From: Flavobacteriales bacterium | Lineage (GTDB): Bacteria > Bacteroidota > Bacteroidia > Flavobacteriales_D > Crocinitomicaceae | Reading direction: 5' to 3' | Length of the DNA stretch: 64,000 bases | Assembly (NCBI GenBank): GCA_947475095.1 | Contig: CANJLG010000011.1 | Location: forward strand, 1-64,000 | Shown: in pieces, positions 9,701 through 18,966 of the stretch | Layout of the letters: the number at the start of each line of letters is the position of its first letter | Numbering within the stretch: position 1 is the first letter of the stretch | Program-made: the position numbers and the translations under genes | The notes under the pieces: model-generated | Database searches by the model: none | What the model was told of the DNA's origin: nothing | Seen by the model: the letters and a program-made list of their open reading frames with translations, nothing else

Positions 9701-10047
9701 CTTCGATACGTAATTTTTTCGATGGCGCCAATCCCATTTCCTCCAGAAGTTCCAGAACCGCAATCTAAGGGAAGGGGGCCGCCAGCTACAGTGGTGCAAA
9801 GCGGTGAAATGTCTACACGCGAAACAAAGGGTAAAATAATCGTAGTTAAAGTTGGATGATTCCAAACACGAAGCGCTTCTGAAAGCGTATTTACTTCGGC
9901 GCCATTGCAATCGCGGTAAAAAACCAGTTCAAAGATATACTTATTGTTTCCGTCACATTTCCATGTTATTTCTCCCCCCATTACATGCGATCCAAAGGCT
10001 TTGGCACTAAGGAAAAGAAAGATAAATAGCGGAAGTAATTTTAGCAT
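6763..10047 (-). CDS. Giant secreted protein with gliding-motility-type (T9SS type B) C-terminal domain
   Basis: 1,094 residues. Signal peptide ~1-19, then SHVMGGEITWKC, the opening of a common Bacteroidota surface-protein family. The middle contains Ig/fibronectin-like beta domains with regular tyrosine/tryptophan patterns and many cysteines (residues ~300-1000). The last ~85 residues are the type B sorting domain: IYIPNSFCPSGVNTVF, MYIMNRWSNIIFES, GWDGKINGG and the final KRGFVTLIR. It should be carried across the outer membrane by T9SS and remain cell-surface attached or be released as an adhesin. No enzyme motif is visible. It precedes, without a gap, the family 9 glycosyltransferase gene. 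Confidence 0.85.
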   Translation of the reverse strand: MLKLLPLFIFLFLSAKAFGSHVMGGEITWKCDGNNKYIFELVFYRDCNGAEVNTLSEALRVWNHPTLTTIILPFVSRVDISPLCTTVAGGPLPLDCGSGTSGGNGIGAIEKITYRSAAITIQGIPPTQGWIFTYENFARSNSLTNITSPSTYGITLSAKMFAHGIDNGCTDNSPTFLQAPYFVSCAGTPFRYNMNAVDPDLDSLYIEFGIPYNNFPTGTYNPPLNPIPIPFEPGFTFSSPTPNNSVNPSNVSAAINSSNGEITFNSFTVGNFVVKVLVKSYRQGILIAEVEREMQLVIVPCATGNNAPIFTAPFAGGVYTASVNAGDLVTFNVIANDNEFLQDGSPQTVTLTASGPMFGNNFTSATGCQVFPCAALNQSLPLSGIQQANVSFSWQTSCDHLVNQYGNVLESIPYTFVFRAQDNYCQIPKVNYATIQINVLNPGILQAPKIDCIQTDNAGNVIISWTPINDPISSFVSYQLYSVQNGLLASIPTLATNQFSLSGITTAQSFYIAVVSGCNGNITKYSDTISNIHLDLINPGNGTAVLQWNKPVPTALATFGSYYHIYQEYPAGNFTLIDSVPYNTTQYKDTITICNATIGYQIVLPNSPCDFQSNIPSDDFEDMLTPSIPTIQSAGFDPTNNNNLLLTWNQNNQADTYGYVVYTFNSMGVLFELDTVWGIGNTSYSYAIDPSQGPYSYSVAAFDSCFTNAVPITFQTSAKSPVNKTVQLNGAINMCQQKIDLSWTAYQGWTTSSYGIYSYELGALVLLGTANGNAASVNVIGGNHYDIYIGANLSNGQIAYSNPFGFDVPIPQQPAFHYLKLASVMNENIDLAAYIDGSVGVKEVIFQRLNSSSVFEEIGRSPVVGNLSTFTDTDVNVGVQSYTYRTQYIDSCGYDGSNGNHATSILLQGVADEIQQINYVYWSPYLGFDGNVNQYEVFSYNILSGLSQSLGSVNSNQLSYEDVLLSNDFPGEICYYVEAKENVNSYGFSETSRSNLFCLVYTPIIYIPNSFCPSGVNTVFLPILTNIDPKNYSMYIMNRWSNIIFESNDLNLGWDGKINGGKDDAPNDNYLYVVTVQDAGGRQITKRGFVTLIR

Positions 10048-10092
10048 GAAATCATTAAAAAATAATAATCAATAAGTGGTAACGCTTTTTTA

Positions 10093-11361
10093 TCAATTAA
10101 GTTGCTGTCCGGCAGTAATTACTAGCATTTCATCCCATATCAAGTATTTTTGAGCCAGTGCTTTTATTTCCTGAGGCGTAATGGTTTTTAATACATGAAT
10201 GGCGCGGTTGTAAAATGAATAATCCAAGTCTGCAACCTCTACTTGTAAAAATAAATCCATCATCGAAAACGGGCCATCAGCTGCTTTTAAGGATTGCCCC
10301 ATGAGGTAATTTCTTACCATAGTCAACTCTTGTTCTCCCACTAATTCATTTCGCATTTTATCCATTTCCTTTTTAATTTCATCAAGCGTAGGATCCACAA
10401 ATTTTTCCCCAACCTGTGTCATAATCGCAAAATATCCGTTTTGATAAATCTCAGCTAACATACTTCCAATTCCATAAGTATAGCCTTTGTCTTCGCGAAT
10501 ATTTTTCATTAAACGGCTACCAAAGTAATCGCCAAAAATGGTATTCATTACGTTAAAGCCATGGTAATCGGCGTGATGCTTATCAAACATTATTTTAGCA
10601 ACACGAATTCCGGACTGCAAGGCACCTGCTTTTTCTACGTGGAAAACTCCTTTTTCAGGATTGAATGTCATGGATTTTGGGATTATTTTCTTTTTATACC
10701 ATGGTCCAAGAAGTGCATGTATCGCATTTGTATCCTCGTTATTTACATTTCCAATTAAGCTTACCTTATTGATTCCCTTGCGATAATAGGTATCATAAAA
10801 ATCTTGAATGAGTGCTCGATTTATGGTATCAAAATCGTTTAATTCAATTGTTTTTCCATAAAGTGTCCCTTTGAACAATCGTTTTTGTAGCTCTATTTGG
10901 GCTAAATAATTCACTTTAGCTAGATTCACTTTTAGTTTTTGCTTCCGATCTTTCAATAACTCCTTTACTTCACCCTCCGGAAATGTTACATTTTCTAGTG
11001 CACTTAGCACAACACGAAGAAGTTCTTGCAGTTGACTATTTAAAGAATAGAGCGAAAGTATCGCATACTCATGGCTAACATTTATATCAACAAATCCACC
11101 TAGATCATCGATTTCATTATGAATTTCTTCAGATGATTTTGTTGAAGATCCAGAGAATAAAAGGCCTGCGGTGAAGTTTGCTACCAAGGGATTATTGACA
11201 ATGGTTCCAGCTGAAAAATACAGGTCTAATTTTACGGCATCACTCCCTGTATTCTCCAAAGAATAGAATGGGAGTTGATTGTCAATCAGTACTTTTTTAG
11301 GTGTCAAGAAGTTTATTTCTTCAACATCTCGGATGGTGGGGGCTATTTTTCTATCTATCAT
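10093..11361 (-). CDS. M16 peptidase-family protein, probably non-catalytic partner
   Basis: 422 residues with the M16 (pitrilysin/processing peptidase) fold, but the N-terminal HxxEH zinc site is absent: the equivalent region reads ANFTAGLLFSGSSTKSSEE. The C-terminal part keeps the R-Y pair region of the family (GYTYGIGSMLAEIYQNGYF). In two-subunit M16 enzymes one chain lacks the metal site and helps bind substrate. The ATG overlaps the stop of the upstream, metal-binding M16 gene by four bases (ATGA), which fits equimolar translation of a heterodimer. No signal peptide is seen, so it is presumably cytoplasmic. Substrate unknown. Confidence 0.85.
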   Translation of the reverse strand: MIDRKIAPTIRDVEEINFLTPKKVLIDNQLPFYSLENTGSDAVKLDLYFSAGTIVNNPLVANFTAGLLFSGSSTKSSEEIHNEIDDLGGFVDINVSHEYAILSLYSLNSQLQELLRVVLSALENVTFPEGEVKELLKDRKQKLKVNLAKVNYLAQIELQKRLFKGTLYGKTIELNDFDTINRALIQDFYDTYYRKGINKVSLIGNVNNEDTNAIHALLGPWYKKKIIPKSMTFNPEKGVFHVEKAGALQSGIRVAKIMFDKHHADYHGFNVMNTIFGDYFGSRLMKNIREDKGYTYGIGSMLAEIYQNGYFAIMTQVGEKFVDPTLDEIKKEMDKMRNELVGEQELTMVRNYLMGQSLKAADGPFSMMDLFLQVEVADLDYSFYNRAIHVLKTITPQEIKALAQKYLIWDEMLVITAGQQLN

Positions 11362-12599
11362 TTTTTAATGCTTTTAACCTGAAGCAGTGAGCAATTTTCT
11401 TTTCGAAGTATTGATTGAGCAAGTTCTAAGAGGTGAGACGCTTCGATGGCTTGATAGATTTGAGCTTCTTCGTTTATACCATTTGCGTCGCCTAATAATT
11501 CGAAAAAACAAAGATTCATAGCCCTATTTAATAAACCTTGTTCTTGAAATTCTCTTGAGGTTAGAATCTTCAATTTTAATCGTTTTAATTCCTGATCGCT
11601 TATTGGAATAGATTTATACTGATCCAACACCAACCATAGCGCTGCATCTAATTCCTCTAAAGTTTTTCCAGTAGCAATTTTACCAGTAATCACAAGCAAT
11701 CCCTCATCTATTGATCCTAGGATATAGGTATTTATTTCTGTGACGAGCTGCAATTCTTTTTTCAATTGCAGGTATAATTTACTTGATTTTTCTTTAGATA
11801 ATTCATCTGAAAGCACATCGGCAATATAATATCCTTCAGACTTTCTTTCTGCCATTTTAAAGGCATAGTAAAAGCAGTCTGCTGGAACATCTCGTTCAAT
11901 TCTTTTTATTCTTAACGCTTCTTGTTTTGGTTCTGCAGGTATAATCCTTGGTGGCTTTTTTCTTTTAGGGATATCACCAAACCATTTTTGAACCATTGTT
12001 TTTACATCAGCAAGTTCAAAATTTCCTGCGATACAAAGAATGGCATTAGAAGGGTGATAATATTTATTAAAAAAAGCTTTTACATCATCAAGTTTGGCAT
12101 CTTCAATATGTTTTATTTCTTTTCCAATGGTTGCCCATTTGTATGGGTGTATTTGATAGGCGAGTGGTCTTAATTCCAGCCAAACATCGCCATAGGGTTG
12201 GTTCAAATAATTTTGTTTAAACTCTTCGATAACAACACTTCGTTGTACCTCCAAACTTTTTTTAGAGAAAGCCAATGAAAGCATACGATCACTTTCTAAC
12301 CAAAGCGCGGTTTCAATATTCTGGGCAGGAAGTAAATTATAGTAATTTGTAATATCATTTGAGGTAAATGCATTGCTTTCTCCACCGGCGTTTTGCAGGG
12401 GAGAATCAAATTCAGGAATATTAATTGATCCACCAAACATAAGGTGTTCAAATAAATGAGCAAAGCCTGTTTGGTGTTCCGATTCATCTCGCGCTCCAAC
12501 ATCGTATAAGGTATTTACAACTGCCATTGGCGTAGTTATATCTTTATGAAAAAGCACTTTTAATCCATTCGTTAATTCAAATCGCTCAAATTGTATCAT
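11358..12599 (-). CDS. M16 zinc metallopeptidase, catalytic subunit
   Basis: 413 residues. Residues ~45-60 read TGFAHLFEHLMFGGS, containing the inverted zinc motif HxxEH; the third ligand Glu lies about 75 residues on in VVIEEFKQNY. N-terminal opening FELTNGLKVLFHKD is typical for the family. It should cleave peptides or unfolded proteins together with the metal-free M16 protein encoded immediately downstream. No signal peptide is apparent. The gene begins two bases after the stop of the nitronate monooxygenase-like gene and is likely in the same transcript. Confidence 0.9.
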   Translation of the reverse strand: MIQFERFELTNGLKVLFHKDITTPMAVVNTLYDVGARDESEHQTGFAHLFEHLMFGGSINIPEFDSPLQNAGGESNAFTSNDITNYYNLLPAQNIETALWLESDRMLSLAFSKKSLEVQRSVVIEEFKQNYLNQPYGDVWLELRPLAYQIHPYKWATIGKEIKHIEDAKLDDVKAFFNKYYHPSNAILCIAGNFELADVKTMVQKWFGDIPKRKKPPRIIPAEPKQEALRIKRIERDVPADCFYYAFKMAERKSEGYYIADVLSDELSKEKSSKLYLQLKKELQLVTEINTYILGSIDEGLLVITGKIATGKTLEELDAALWLVLDQYKSIPISDQELKRLKLKILTSREFQEQGLLNRAMNLCFFELLGDANGINEEAQIYQAIEASHLLELAQSILRKENCSLLQVKSIKK

Positions 12600-12601
12600 A
12601 C

Positions 12602-13570
12602 TTAAAATTGAAATTTTGTGGTGTTTTGTTCTTTCAGTGCTTCTTTGAATTCACTTAGTATTTCTGCGATAATTTCTGCTGCTGGTAAAATGGTATCTAA
12701 TAAAGCAGAAACTTGACCAATTTCAAGCTCTCCATTCGCTAAATCGCCTTCAAACATGCCTTTCTTAGCGCGTCCTCTCCCTAATAATGTTTTTAATTCA
12801 TCCTTCGAAGCACATGATTCATAGGCCTTTCTAATTGATTCTGAAAATTCATTTTTAAGTAATCTAACCGGTGTTATTTCTTTTAAGGTCAATAAGGTGT
12901 CTCCTTCTTGAGCAGAAATCACCGCTTGCTTAAAGTTGTTATGAGCACTTGCTTCAACAGAAGCGACAAATCTACTTCCTACTTGAACAGCATCAGCGCC
13001 TAAATTCATTGCTGCTAACATCGCTCTTCCAGTGGCAATTCCACCTGCAGCAATCAATGGGATATTGATTTTCTTGGCCACCATTGGAACTAAGCACATG
13101 GTAGTGGTTTCATCACGTCCGTTATGACCGCCAGCCTCAAATCCTTCTGCAACAACGGCATCTACGCCTGCTTCTTCTGCCTTTAAGGCAAATTTTAAAG
13201 ATGATACTACATGGACAACAATGATTCCATGCGATTTTAGATGGCTTGTCCAAATACTTGGATTTCCTGCTGATGTAAATACAATTGGAACCTTGTGTTT
13301 AATGATTGTGGCGATATGCTTATCGCTATCTGGATAAAGCATTGGGAGATTTACTGCAAAAGGTTTTGTTGTTGCTGCTTTGCAGCTGATAATTTGTTGC
13401 TCAAGTATTTCGGGATACATAGAACCTGAACCAATAATCCCCAATCCGCCTGCATTAGAAACAGCAGATGCTAATTCCCAACCAGAACACCAAATCATTC
13501 CTGCTTGAATCAAGGGAAAGTCAATGTTAAACAATTCACAAATACGATTTTCACCCATTTTACTATTCAT
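12602..13570 (-). CDS. Nitronate monooxygenase / 2-nitropropane dioxygenase-like flavoprotein
   Basis: About 320 residues with the FMN-binding TIM-barrel signatures IQAGMIWCSGWELASAVSN (N-term), VVAEGFEAGGHNGRDE and IPLIAAGGIATGRAMLAA-MNLGADAVQVGSRF. The family includes nitronate monooxygenases and the enoyl-ACP reductase FabK; the AGGH motif suits the former but substrate is not settled. The frame is open to a TTG at 13579, but that codon lies inside a -7 element (13577-13584), so translation must begin further down: either ATG 13570 or ATG 13558 (MGENRICELFNI, which matches family N-termini best). It heads an apparent operon with the two M16 genes. Confidence 0.85.
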   Translation of the reverse strand: MNSKMGENRICELFNIDFPLIQAGMIWCSGWELASAVSNAGGLGIIGSGSMYPEILEQQIISCKAATTKPFAVNLPMLYPDSDKHIATIIKHKVPIVFTSAGNPSIWTSHLKSHGIIVVHVVSSLKFALKAEEAGVDAVVAEGFEAGGHNGRDETTTMCLVPMVAKKINIPLIAAGGIATGRAMLAAMNLGADAVQVGSRFVASVEASAHNNFKQAVISAQEGDTLLTLKEITPVRLLKNEFSESIRKAYESCASKDELKTLLGRGRAKKGMFEGDLANGELEIGQVSALLDTILPAAEIIAEILSEFKEALKEQNTTKFQF

Positions 13571-13576
13571 TGCTAA

Positions 13577-13584
13577 CAAAATTA
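13577..13584 (-). promoter_or_regulatory. -7 promoter element for the nitronate monooxygenase-M16 operon
   Basis: On the minus strand TAATTTTG matches TAnnTTTG perfectly. It ends six bases before ATG 13570, so the transcript starts at about that codon; with ATG 13558 the leader would be about 12 bases. Confidence 0.5.
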
Positions 13585-13682
13585 AGGAATTTGGCGAATT
13601 GTTGCCTTAGTTATAATAATCTAATGCAAATTATTTTCAATTCTTTAAAAATGACACGTAATCACGCTAGTTTATTCTTTTA

Positions 13683-13710
13683 TTGTGATCTAATGTAATT
13701 ATTACCTTTG
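13683..13710 (+). promoter_or_regulatory. Bacteroidota-type promoter for the 1,350-residue cargo gene
   Basis: TTG at 13683-13685, 17-base spacer, then TACCTTTG (13703-13710), a perfect TAnnTTTG. Start of transcription would be near 13716, giving a ~48-base leader before ATG 13764. Confidence 0.6.
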
Positions 13711-13763
13711 TCAAGATGATTTTTTAACATCAATTTATATTAATTTAGGAGCAAATTATATTC

Positions 13764-16700
13764 ATGAGGCATCTTGTCATTGTTTTTAGTTTCTTAATGC
13801 TCATCTATTGTTCTTGGGGTCAGGCTTCTAAATTAGGTATAGGAGCTTCGAACTTGAATCATTCGGGAGGATTTTTTGAAAATAAAGGGCAATGGCCCGC
13901 ATCCGTTCTTTTTAAGTCAGATGTCTGGGGAGGAAAAATATGGGTGCAACAACATAAACTCATTTACCATCAACAAGATTTCAGTGCCATGCACGAGAAT
14001 CACGGTCATCTTAAGCAGGGCTCAGTCACTGCGCTCAAAGAGACCGTAGTTCACGTTAATTTTTTAAATTCAAATGAGGTCACAGATGTCGAGTATAAAG
14101 GTAAAACTCCTTATTACCACAACTACCTAATAGGTAAGGATTCTAGTAAATGGGGAAGAGGAGTTTATGGTTATCAGGAATTCACCCTTAAGAATTACTA
14201 TGCGTCAATCGACATGACTTGGGCGCTTGCTAAAGGTCAACATAAGTATCAATTTACAGTGCATCCCGGTGCTAATCCTGCTGATATTGTGTGGGAATAT
14301 GTTGGGCAAAAGAGCGTAGACATCAACCGTAAAGGGCAATTGAACATAGAAACGGAACTAGGTTCGATTTCAGAGCAAAAACCTGTTGCTTTCCAGCTGA
14401 TTGGTGGCCGTCGAGTGGAAGTAAAATGTCGGTTTATTTTGGACGGCAATCAAGTTCATTTTGAACTTGGTCAGTACGACAAAACGATTCCTTTAGTAAT
14501 TGATCCTGTTTTGGTATTTGCGACCTATAATGGTGCTTTTTCTGACAATTTCGGAATGACGGCCACGTATGGTAATAATGGCATTGCCTTTTCCGCGGGT
14601 ACGGTATATGGTAATAATTTCCCCATTCCGAACGTAAATGTTTTTGATCCAACTTCTAATTTTACGGCTATTGGAGGAAATTATGGCATAACCGATGTGT
14701 TTATCACCAAATATAATTCCCAGGGAACAGCCTTACTTTGGGCTACTTTCTTAGGTGGCGGTAACAGCGTACAAGGAACCGAAACGGCCAATAGTTTGAT
14801 CTGTGATTCACTCGATAACATTTGTGTTTTTGGAGCGACATCTAGTATAGATTTTCCGACTTCTCCCGGCGCTTTTCAGCCCAACCATGCCGGTGGAGTA
14901 GCCGGTGCAAATTTCACTTCTAATGGAGTGTATTTTCAAAATCAAGGTACTGATATTTATGTGTCAAAAATCAGTGCTAACGGGCAAAATCTTTTAGCTT
15001 CTACGTATGTAGGTGGTTCGGGCAATGATGGAGTAAATTATAATGTCTCTGGCACCTACGACTCGTTGGTTTCGAATTACGGCGATCAATTTCGAGGTGA
15101 AATCATGCTTGATGAACAGGGAAATACCATCATTGCGTCTTGTACCCGTTCACTCAATTTTCCTACGCTTAATCCTTTTCAAGCAACTAATAACGGCCAA
15201 GAAGATGGGGTTATTTTTCGCCTAAATCCCAATTTTTCGAACCTTCAATTCTCAACGTATTATGGAGGCACTCAAAATGACGCTTGTTACTCTGTAAAAA
15301 TAGATACTTTGTCCAATGTTGTGGTATGTGGAGGAACGTCCTCATCCGATCTGCCTGGTACGGTTGGCGGTCTCATGGGTACTTATCAAGGTGGAAAATC
15401 AGATGGGTTTGTTATTCGATTAAATCCGACTGGAACAGCCTTAACGGCGGGAACATATTTAGGGCGAACGGCCTATGACCAAACGTTTTTTGTAGAAGTA
15501 GACAGAGATAATAACGTCTTTGTTTTGGGGCAATCTGTGGGTGGAACTTTTCCCGTTTGGAATGCGCCCTACACTAATTCAAGCTCCAGCCAATTTGTTA
15601 TCAAGTTAAATAATAATCTAAGCACAAATATGGCTTCCACTCAGATAGGAAATGGAAGCTCACAAATTAACATCTCCCCTTCTGCCTTTTTGGTAGATAT
15701 TTGTGGTAACATTTATGTTTCCGGTTGGGGCGCAAATATCCTCCAAAACATACCCATTTCCGGGATGCCTGTTACGCCGAATGCCTTTCAATCCACTACC
15801 ACAGGATTTGATTTTTACCTTATGGTCATTGAACATGATTTTCAAAGTTTGTTGTACGCAACATACATGGGAGGCCCGATTGCTCATGAACACGTTGATG
15901 GTGGTACCAGTAGATTCGATAAAAATGGAGTTGTGTACCAATCGGTATGCGGTGGATGCGGCGGACTTAGCGATTTCCCTACCACGCCAGGGGCATATTC
16001 CGCTAGCAACAATAGTAGCAACTGTAATAATCTGCTATTCAAATTTGATTTTCAGCTCATTCCGACTGCCATTTTTAATTCAAGTGCTAATATAGGTTGC
16101 GAAGATTTTCAGGTCAATTTTATCAATTTCTCTTCTCAAAATGATTCCTATTTGTGGGATTTCGGCAACAACCAAACCTCTTCAACGATTTTTAATCCAA
16201 TCATTACCTATACTGAACCTGGAGTTTACAATGTTTTCTTGTATGTAACCGATAGCGTTTGTTTACTCACTGATACGGCATTAACTACCATTACGGTTTT
16301 GGATTCTATTGTTTTTAACTTGTATGATACCCTCAGCCTATGCTCTAATGCTCCTTATTTACTTAGTCTACAAGCCAACGGAACCGCCAATGAGTTCATC
16401 TGGTCTCAAAGTCCAAATTTTACAAATCCTTTGAATTCAAATCCTAGTAGCCCTTCTGTTTTATTGATCAGTGCCAATCCTGGATGGTACTATGTATCAG
16501 TTTCTAATGGTTTTTGCACTACCACGGATAGTGTCTTCGTGGAATTCGACGTGCCCGTAAATGCCAGTTTTCTACCTTCGGAAGTAGGGGGATGTGTCCC
16601 TTTAACAGTAAATTTTAATAATTCATCAAGTATTACGAGTAACTTTTATTGGGATTTTGGAAATGGTGCTATCGATTCTGTTAATTATAATACAAGTATA

Positions 16701-17816
16701 ACTTATACCCAAGCAGGTTCTTATTTAGTTTCGCTCATTATAGTTGATTCCTTGTGTGCTAGTACGGATACTACTAATTTTATGATTAATGTTTCGCCCT
16801 CTGTAGCGGTAAACCTGACTGATGTTATTTACTTATGCTCTAGTGAAGCAATTACCTTACAACCTTTTGTAAGCGGTGCTGCTAATTATTTTATCTGGTC
16901 AACAAATAACCAATTTACAGATACCTTGAATGCAACGATACTAGACACAACTTTGTTCTTAATTGATCCCCAACCAGGGTATTATTATTTTCAAGCGGGT
17001 AATAATAACTGCTTCGTAACAGATAGTGTTTCGATTGAAATTTTTAGCAATCAGCTAAATTTAACTGCGTCCAATACGCTTTGTTTAGGAGATAGTCTTT
17101 TGGCTTCAGTGATAAATACAGGGCAGGAATTGTTTACGTATGAATGGTCTCCTTTATCAATTATCCTAAATCCAAGTAATTCAAATCAGGTATTTGTTCA
17201 ACCATTAACGTCGCAATATATCTATGTGGAGGCCACATCGGCCAATAATTGTGTTGTGAATGATTCGGTTTTTGTAAATGTGTTTTATCTTGATCCTAGC
17301 TCTGTCATTGCTTCTGCTCAACCAACATTGGTGGTGCCAGGTTCGCAAGTTTTGCTGAGCGGACTTCCAAGTGGAATGGCAACTTATTCTTGGACGCCTA
17401 CTGCGGGTCTTAATACGCCAACTTTGCAGAACACTTTCGCAACGGTTCAACAAACCACCATTTTTACGCTCACTGTTTCTGATGGGGTTTGCTTTATAAG
17501 TGATACAACAGAAGTGAAGGTGTATGAAATAATTTGTGATCACCCGTATGTTTTTGTTCCGAATGCATTTTCACCAAATGGTGATGGAAATAATGATATC
17601 TTGTTTGTGAGAGGACTTTGGGTCGAAAAAGTGATTTTCCGAATTTTTGATCGTTGGGGAGAGTTGGTTTTTGAGTCCGATCAGGTCGCAAATGGTTGGG
17701 ATGGCACCTTCCAAGGTCGTAAATTAGACCCTGATGTTTATGATTATTATTTGGACGTAACGTGTATCGGAGGATTGAAGTCAATTAGTAAAGGAAATGT
17801 AACATTAATGAAATAA
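13764..17816 (+). CDS. Giant T9SS type B cargo protein with ENKGQ domain, SBBP beta-propeller and PKD domains
   Basis: 1,350 residues. Signal peptide ~1-19. Residues ~30-250 form the N-terminal domain that opens FFENKGQWPASVLF (called DUF7948 in recent databases, from memory). Then come seven-bladed-propeller style SBBP repeats (~255-770) with repeated 'YxxYxGG' and 'D...N.y..G.t.S.dfPt' motifs. Two PKD-like domains follow (around VNFINFSSQNDSYLWDFGN and VNFNNSSSITSNFYWDFGN), then Ig-like segments and a type B sorting domain: YVFVPNAFSPNGDGNNDILF, IFDRWGELVFES, GWDGTF and KGNVTLMK. It is a surface or secreted adhesin-like protein. The downstream M42 peptidase gene starts three bases after its stop. 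Confidence 0.88.
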   Translation: MRHLVIVFSFLMLIYCSWGQASKLGIGASNLNHSGGFFENKGQWPASVLFKSDVWGGKIWVQQHKLIYHQQDFSAMHENHGHLKQGSVTALKETVVHVNFLNSNEVTDVEYKGKTPYYHNYLIGKDSSKWGRGVYGYQEFTLKNYYASIDMTWALAKGQHKYQFTVHPGANPADIVWEYVGQKSVDINRKGQLNIETELGSISEQKPVAFQLIGGRRVEVKCRFILDGNQVHFELGQYDKTIPLVIDPVLVFATYNGAFSDNFGMTATYGNNGIAFSAGTVYGNNFPIPNVNVFDPTSNFTAIGGNYGITDVFITKYNSQGTALLWATFLGGGNSVQGTETANSLICDSLDNICVFGATSSIDFPTSPGAFQPNHAGGVAGANFTSNGVYFQNQGTDIYVSKISANGQNLLASTYVGGSGNDGVNYNVSGTYDSLVSNYGDQFRGEIMLDEQGNTIIASCTRSLNFPTLNPFQATNNGQEDGVIFRLNPNFSNLQFSTYYGGTQNDACYSVKIDTLSNVVVCGGTSSSDLPGTVGGLMGTYQGGKSDGFVIRLNPTGTALTAGTYLGRTAYDQTFFVEVDRDNNVFVLGQSVGGTFPVWNAPYTNSSSSQFVIKLNNNLSTNMASTQIGNGSSQINISPSAFLVDICGNIYVSGWGANILQNIPISGMPVTPNAFQSTTTGFDFYLMVIEHDFQSLLYATYMGGPIAHEHVDGGTSRFDKNGVVYQSVCGGCGGLSDFPTTPGAYSASNNSSNCNNLLFKFDFQLIPTAIFNSSANIGCEDFQVNFINFSSQNDSYLWDFGNNQTSSTIFNPIITYTEPGVYNVFLYVTDSVCLLTDTALTTITVLDSIVFNLYDTLSLCSNAPYLLSLQANGTANEFIWSQSPNFTNPLNSNPSSPSVLLISANPGWYYVSVSNGFCTTTDSVFVEFDVPVNASFLPSEVGGCVPLTVNFNNSSSITSNFYWDFGNGAIDSVNYNTSITYTQAGSYLVSLIIVDSLCASTDTTNFMINVSPSVAVNLTDVIYLCSSEAITLQPFVSGAANYFIWSTNNQFTDTLNATILDTTLFLIDPQPGYYYFQAGNNNCFVTDSVSIEIFSNQLNLTASNTLCLGDSLLASVINTGQELFTYEWSPLSIILNPSNSNQVFVQPLTSQYIYVEATSANNCVVNDSVFVNVFYLDPSSVIASAQPTLVVPGSQVLLSGLPSGMATYSWTPTAGLNTPTLQNTFATVQQTTIFTLTVSDGVCFISDTTEVKVYEIICDHPYVFVPNAFSPNGDGNNDILFVRGLWVEKVIFRIFDRWGELVFESDQVANGWDGTFQGRKLDPDVYDYYLDVTCIGGLKSISKGNVTLMK

Positions 17817-17819
17817 CAA

Positions 17820-18899
17820 ATGAAAAAAATAATAACCGCTAAATCAGAATCTTTTTTAGAAAAATACCTCAATAATCCTAGTCCTACTGGCTTTGAATCA
17901 GAAGGTCAAAAATTATGGTTGGAATACATCAAGCCATTCGTCGATGATTATTTTGTCGATAATTACGGTTCAGTTGCTGGGATAATTAATCCGGGAATGG
18001 AGTATAAAGTAGTGATTGAGGCGCATGCTGATGAGATTTCTTGGTTTGTTCATTACATTACCAAAGATGGCTTTATTTATTTGAAACGAAATGGTGGTTC
18101 AGATCATATGATTGCGCCTTCTAAACGAGTTAATATCCATACGGAAAAAGGTCCGGTTAAAGCTATTTTTGGGTGGCCTGCCATTCATATGCGTCATGCT
18201 AAAGAAGAAACACCGAGCATGAAAAATATCTTCTTAGATTGTGGCTGTGCTACAAAAGAGGAAGTGGAGAAATTGGGGGTTCATGTGGGTTGCGTGGCTA
18301 CTTTTGAAGATGAATTTATGATCTTGAACAAGAATAAATACGTTGGACGTGCCTTAGATAATAGAGTAGGTGGCTTTATGATTGCTGAAGTGGCTCGCTT
18401 GTTAAAGGAAACGAAAACTAGCCTTCCCTTTAGTTTATATGTCGTGAATGCCGTTCAAGAGGAAATTGGTCTGCGTGGTGCTGAAATGATTGCGCATAGA
18501 ATAAAACCTAATGTTGCCTTAGTAACGGATGTATGCCACGATACAGCAACGCCGATGGTTGATAAAATTGAAAATGGCGATCAAAAGTCGGGCGATGGTC
18601 CAGTGTTAACCTATGGTCCTGCGGTACAGAATAATTTCTTGAAATTAATTATTAAAGCGGCCGAAAAAAACAAAATTCCTTTTCAACGCGCTGCTGTTTC
18701 GCGCTCTACGGGAACAGATACTGATGCCTTTGCGTATTCGAATGAAGGAGTAACCAGCGCGCTCATTTCCTTGCCTTTGAGGTACATGCATACCACGGTT
18801 GAAACGGTTCAAAAAGAGGATGTTGAAAATTGCATTCGTTTAATTTTTGAGACCTTGAAAACCATCAAGAATGGACAGGATTTTAGGTATTTAAAGTAA
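17820..18899 (+). CDS. M42-family metal-dependent aminopeptidase
   Basis: 359 residues. The dinuclear metal site of the M42/M18/M28 fold is complete: EAHADE (~66), GRALDNRVGG (~178-188), VQEEIGLRG (~212), VTDVCHD (~237) and RYMHTTVE (~322). The PDZ-like insert between first and second metal ligands is present. Such enzymes trim N-terminal residues from peptides in the cytoplasm as large dodecameric shells; some relatives were named endoglucanases by mistake. Start at 17820 gives MKKIITAKSESFLEKYL. It sits three bases behind the giant cargo gene, so it may be read from the same promoter, though a functional tie is not evident. Confidence 0.9.
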   Translation: MKKIITAKSESFLEKYLNNPSPTGFESEGQKLWLEYIKPFVDDYFVDNYGSVAGIINPGMEYKVVIEAHADEISWFVHYITKDGFIYLKRNGGSDHMIAPSKRVNIHTEKGPVKAIFGWPAIHMRHAKEETPSMKNIFLDCGCATKEEVEKLGVHVGCVATFEDEFMILNKNKYVGRALDNRVGGFMIAEVARLLKETKTSLPFSLYVVNAVQEEIGLRGAEMIAHRIKPNVALVTDVCHDTATPMVDKIENGDQKSGDGPVLTYGPAVQNNFLKLIIKAAEKNKIPFQRAAVSRSTGTDTDAFAYSNEGVTSALISLPLRYMHTTVETVQKEDVENCIRLIFETLKTIKNGQDFRYLK

Positions 18900-18939
18900 A
18901 ATAATTGATTAGTTAGGTTTTCTTTCTTATTTAAATGCT

Positions 18940-18947
18940 TATTTTTG
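18940..18947 (+). promoter_or_regulatory. -7 promoter element upstream of the 705-residue SprB-repeat gene
   Basis: TATTTTTG is a perfect TAnnTTTG, 19 bases before ATG 18967. No -33 TTTG with the right spacing is obvious. Confidence 0.45.
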
Positions 18948-18966
18948 GTAGACTAACTCTACCATT

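Noticed and set aside
10093-12599. M16 gene pair as a novel two-component protease
   Set aside because: Split M16 proteins with one metal-free chain are a known arrangement, so nothing beyond annotation is claimed.
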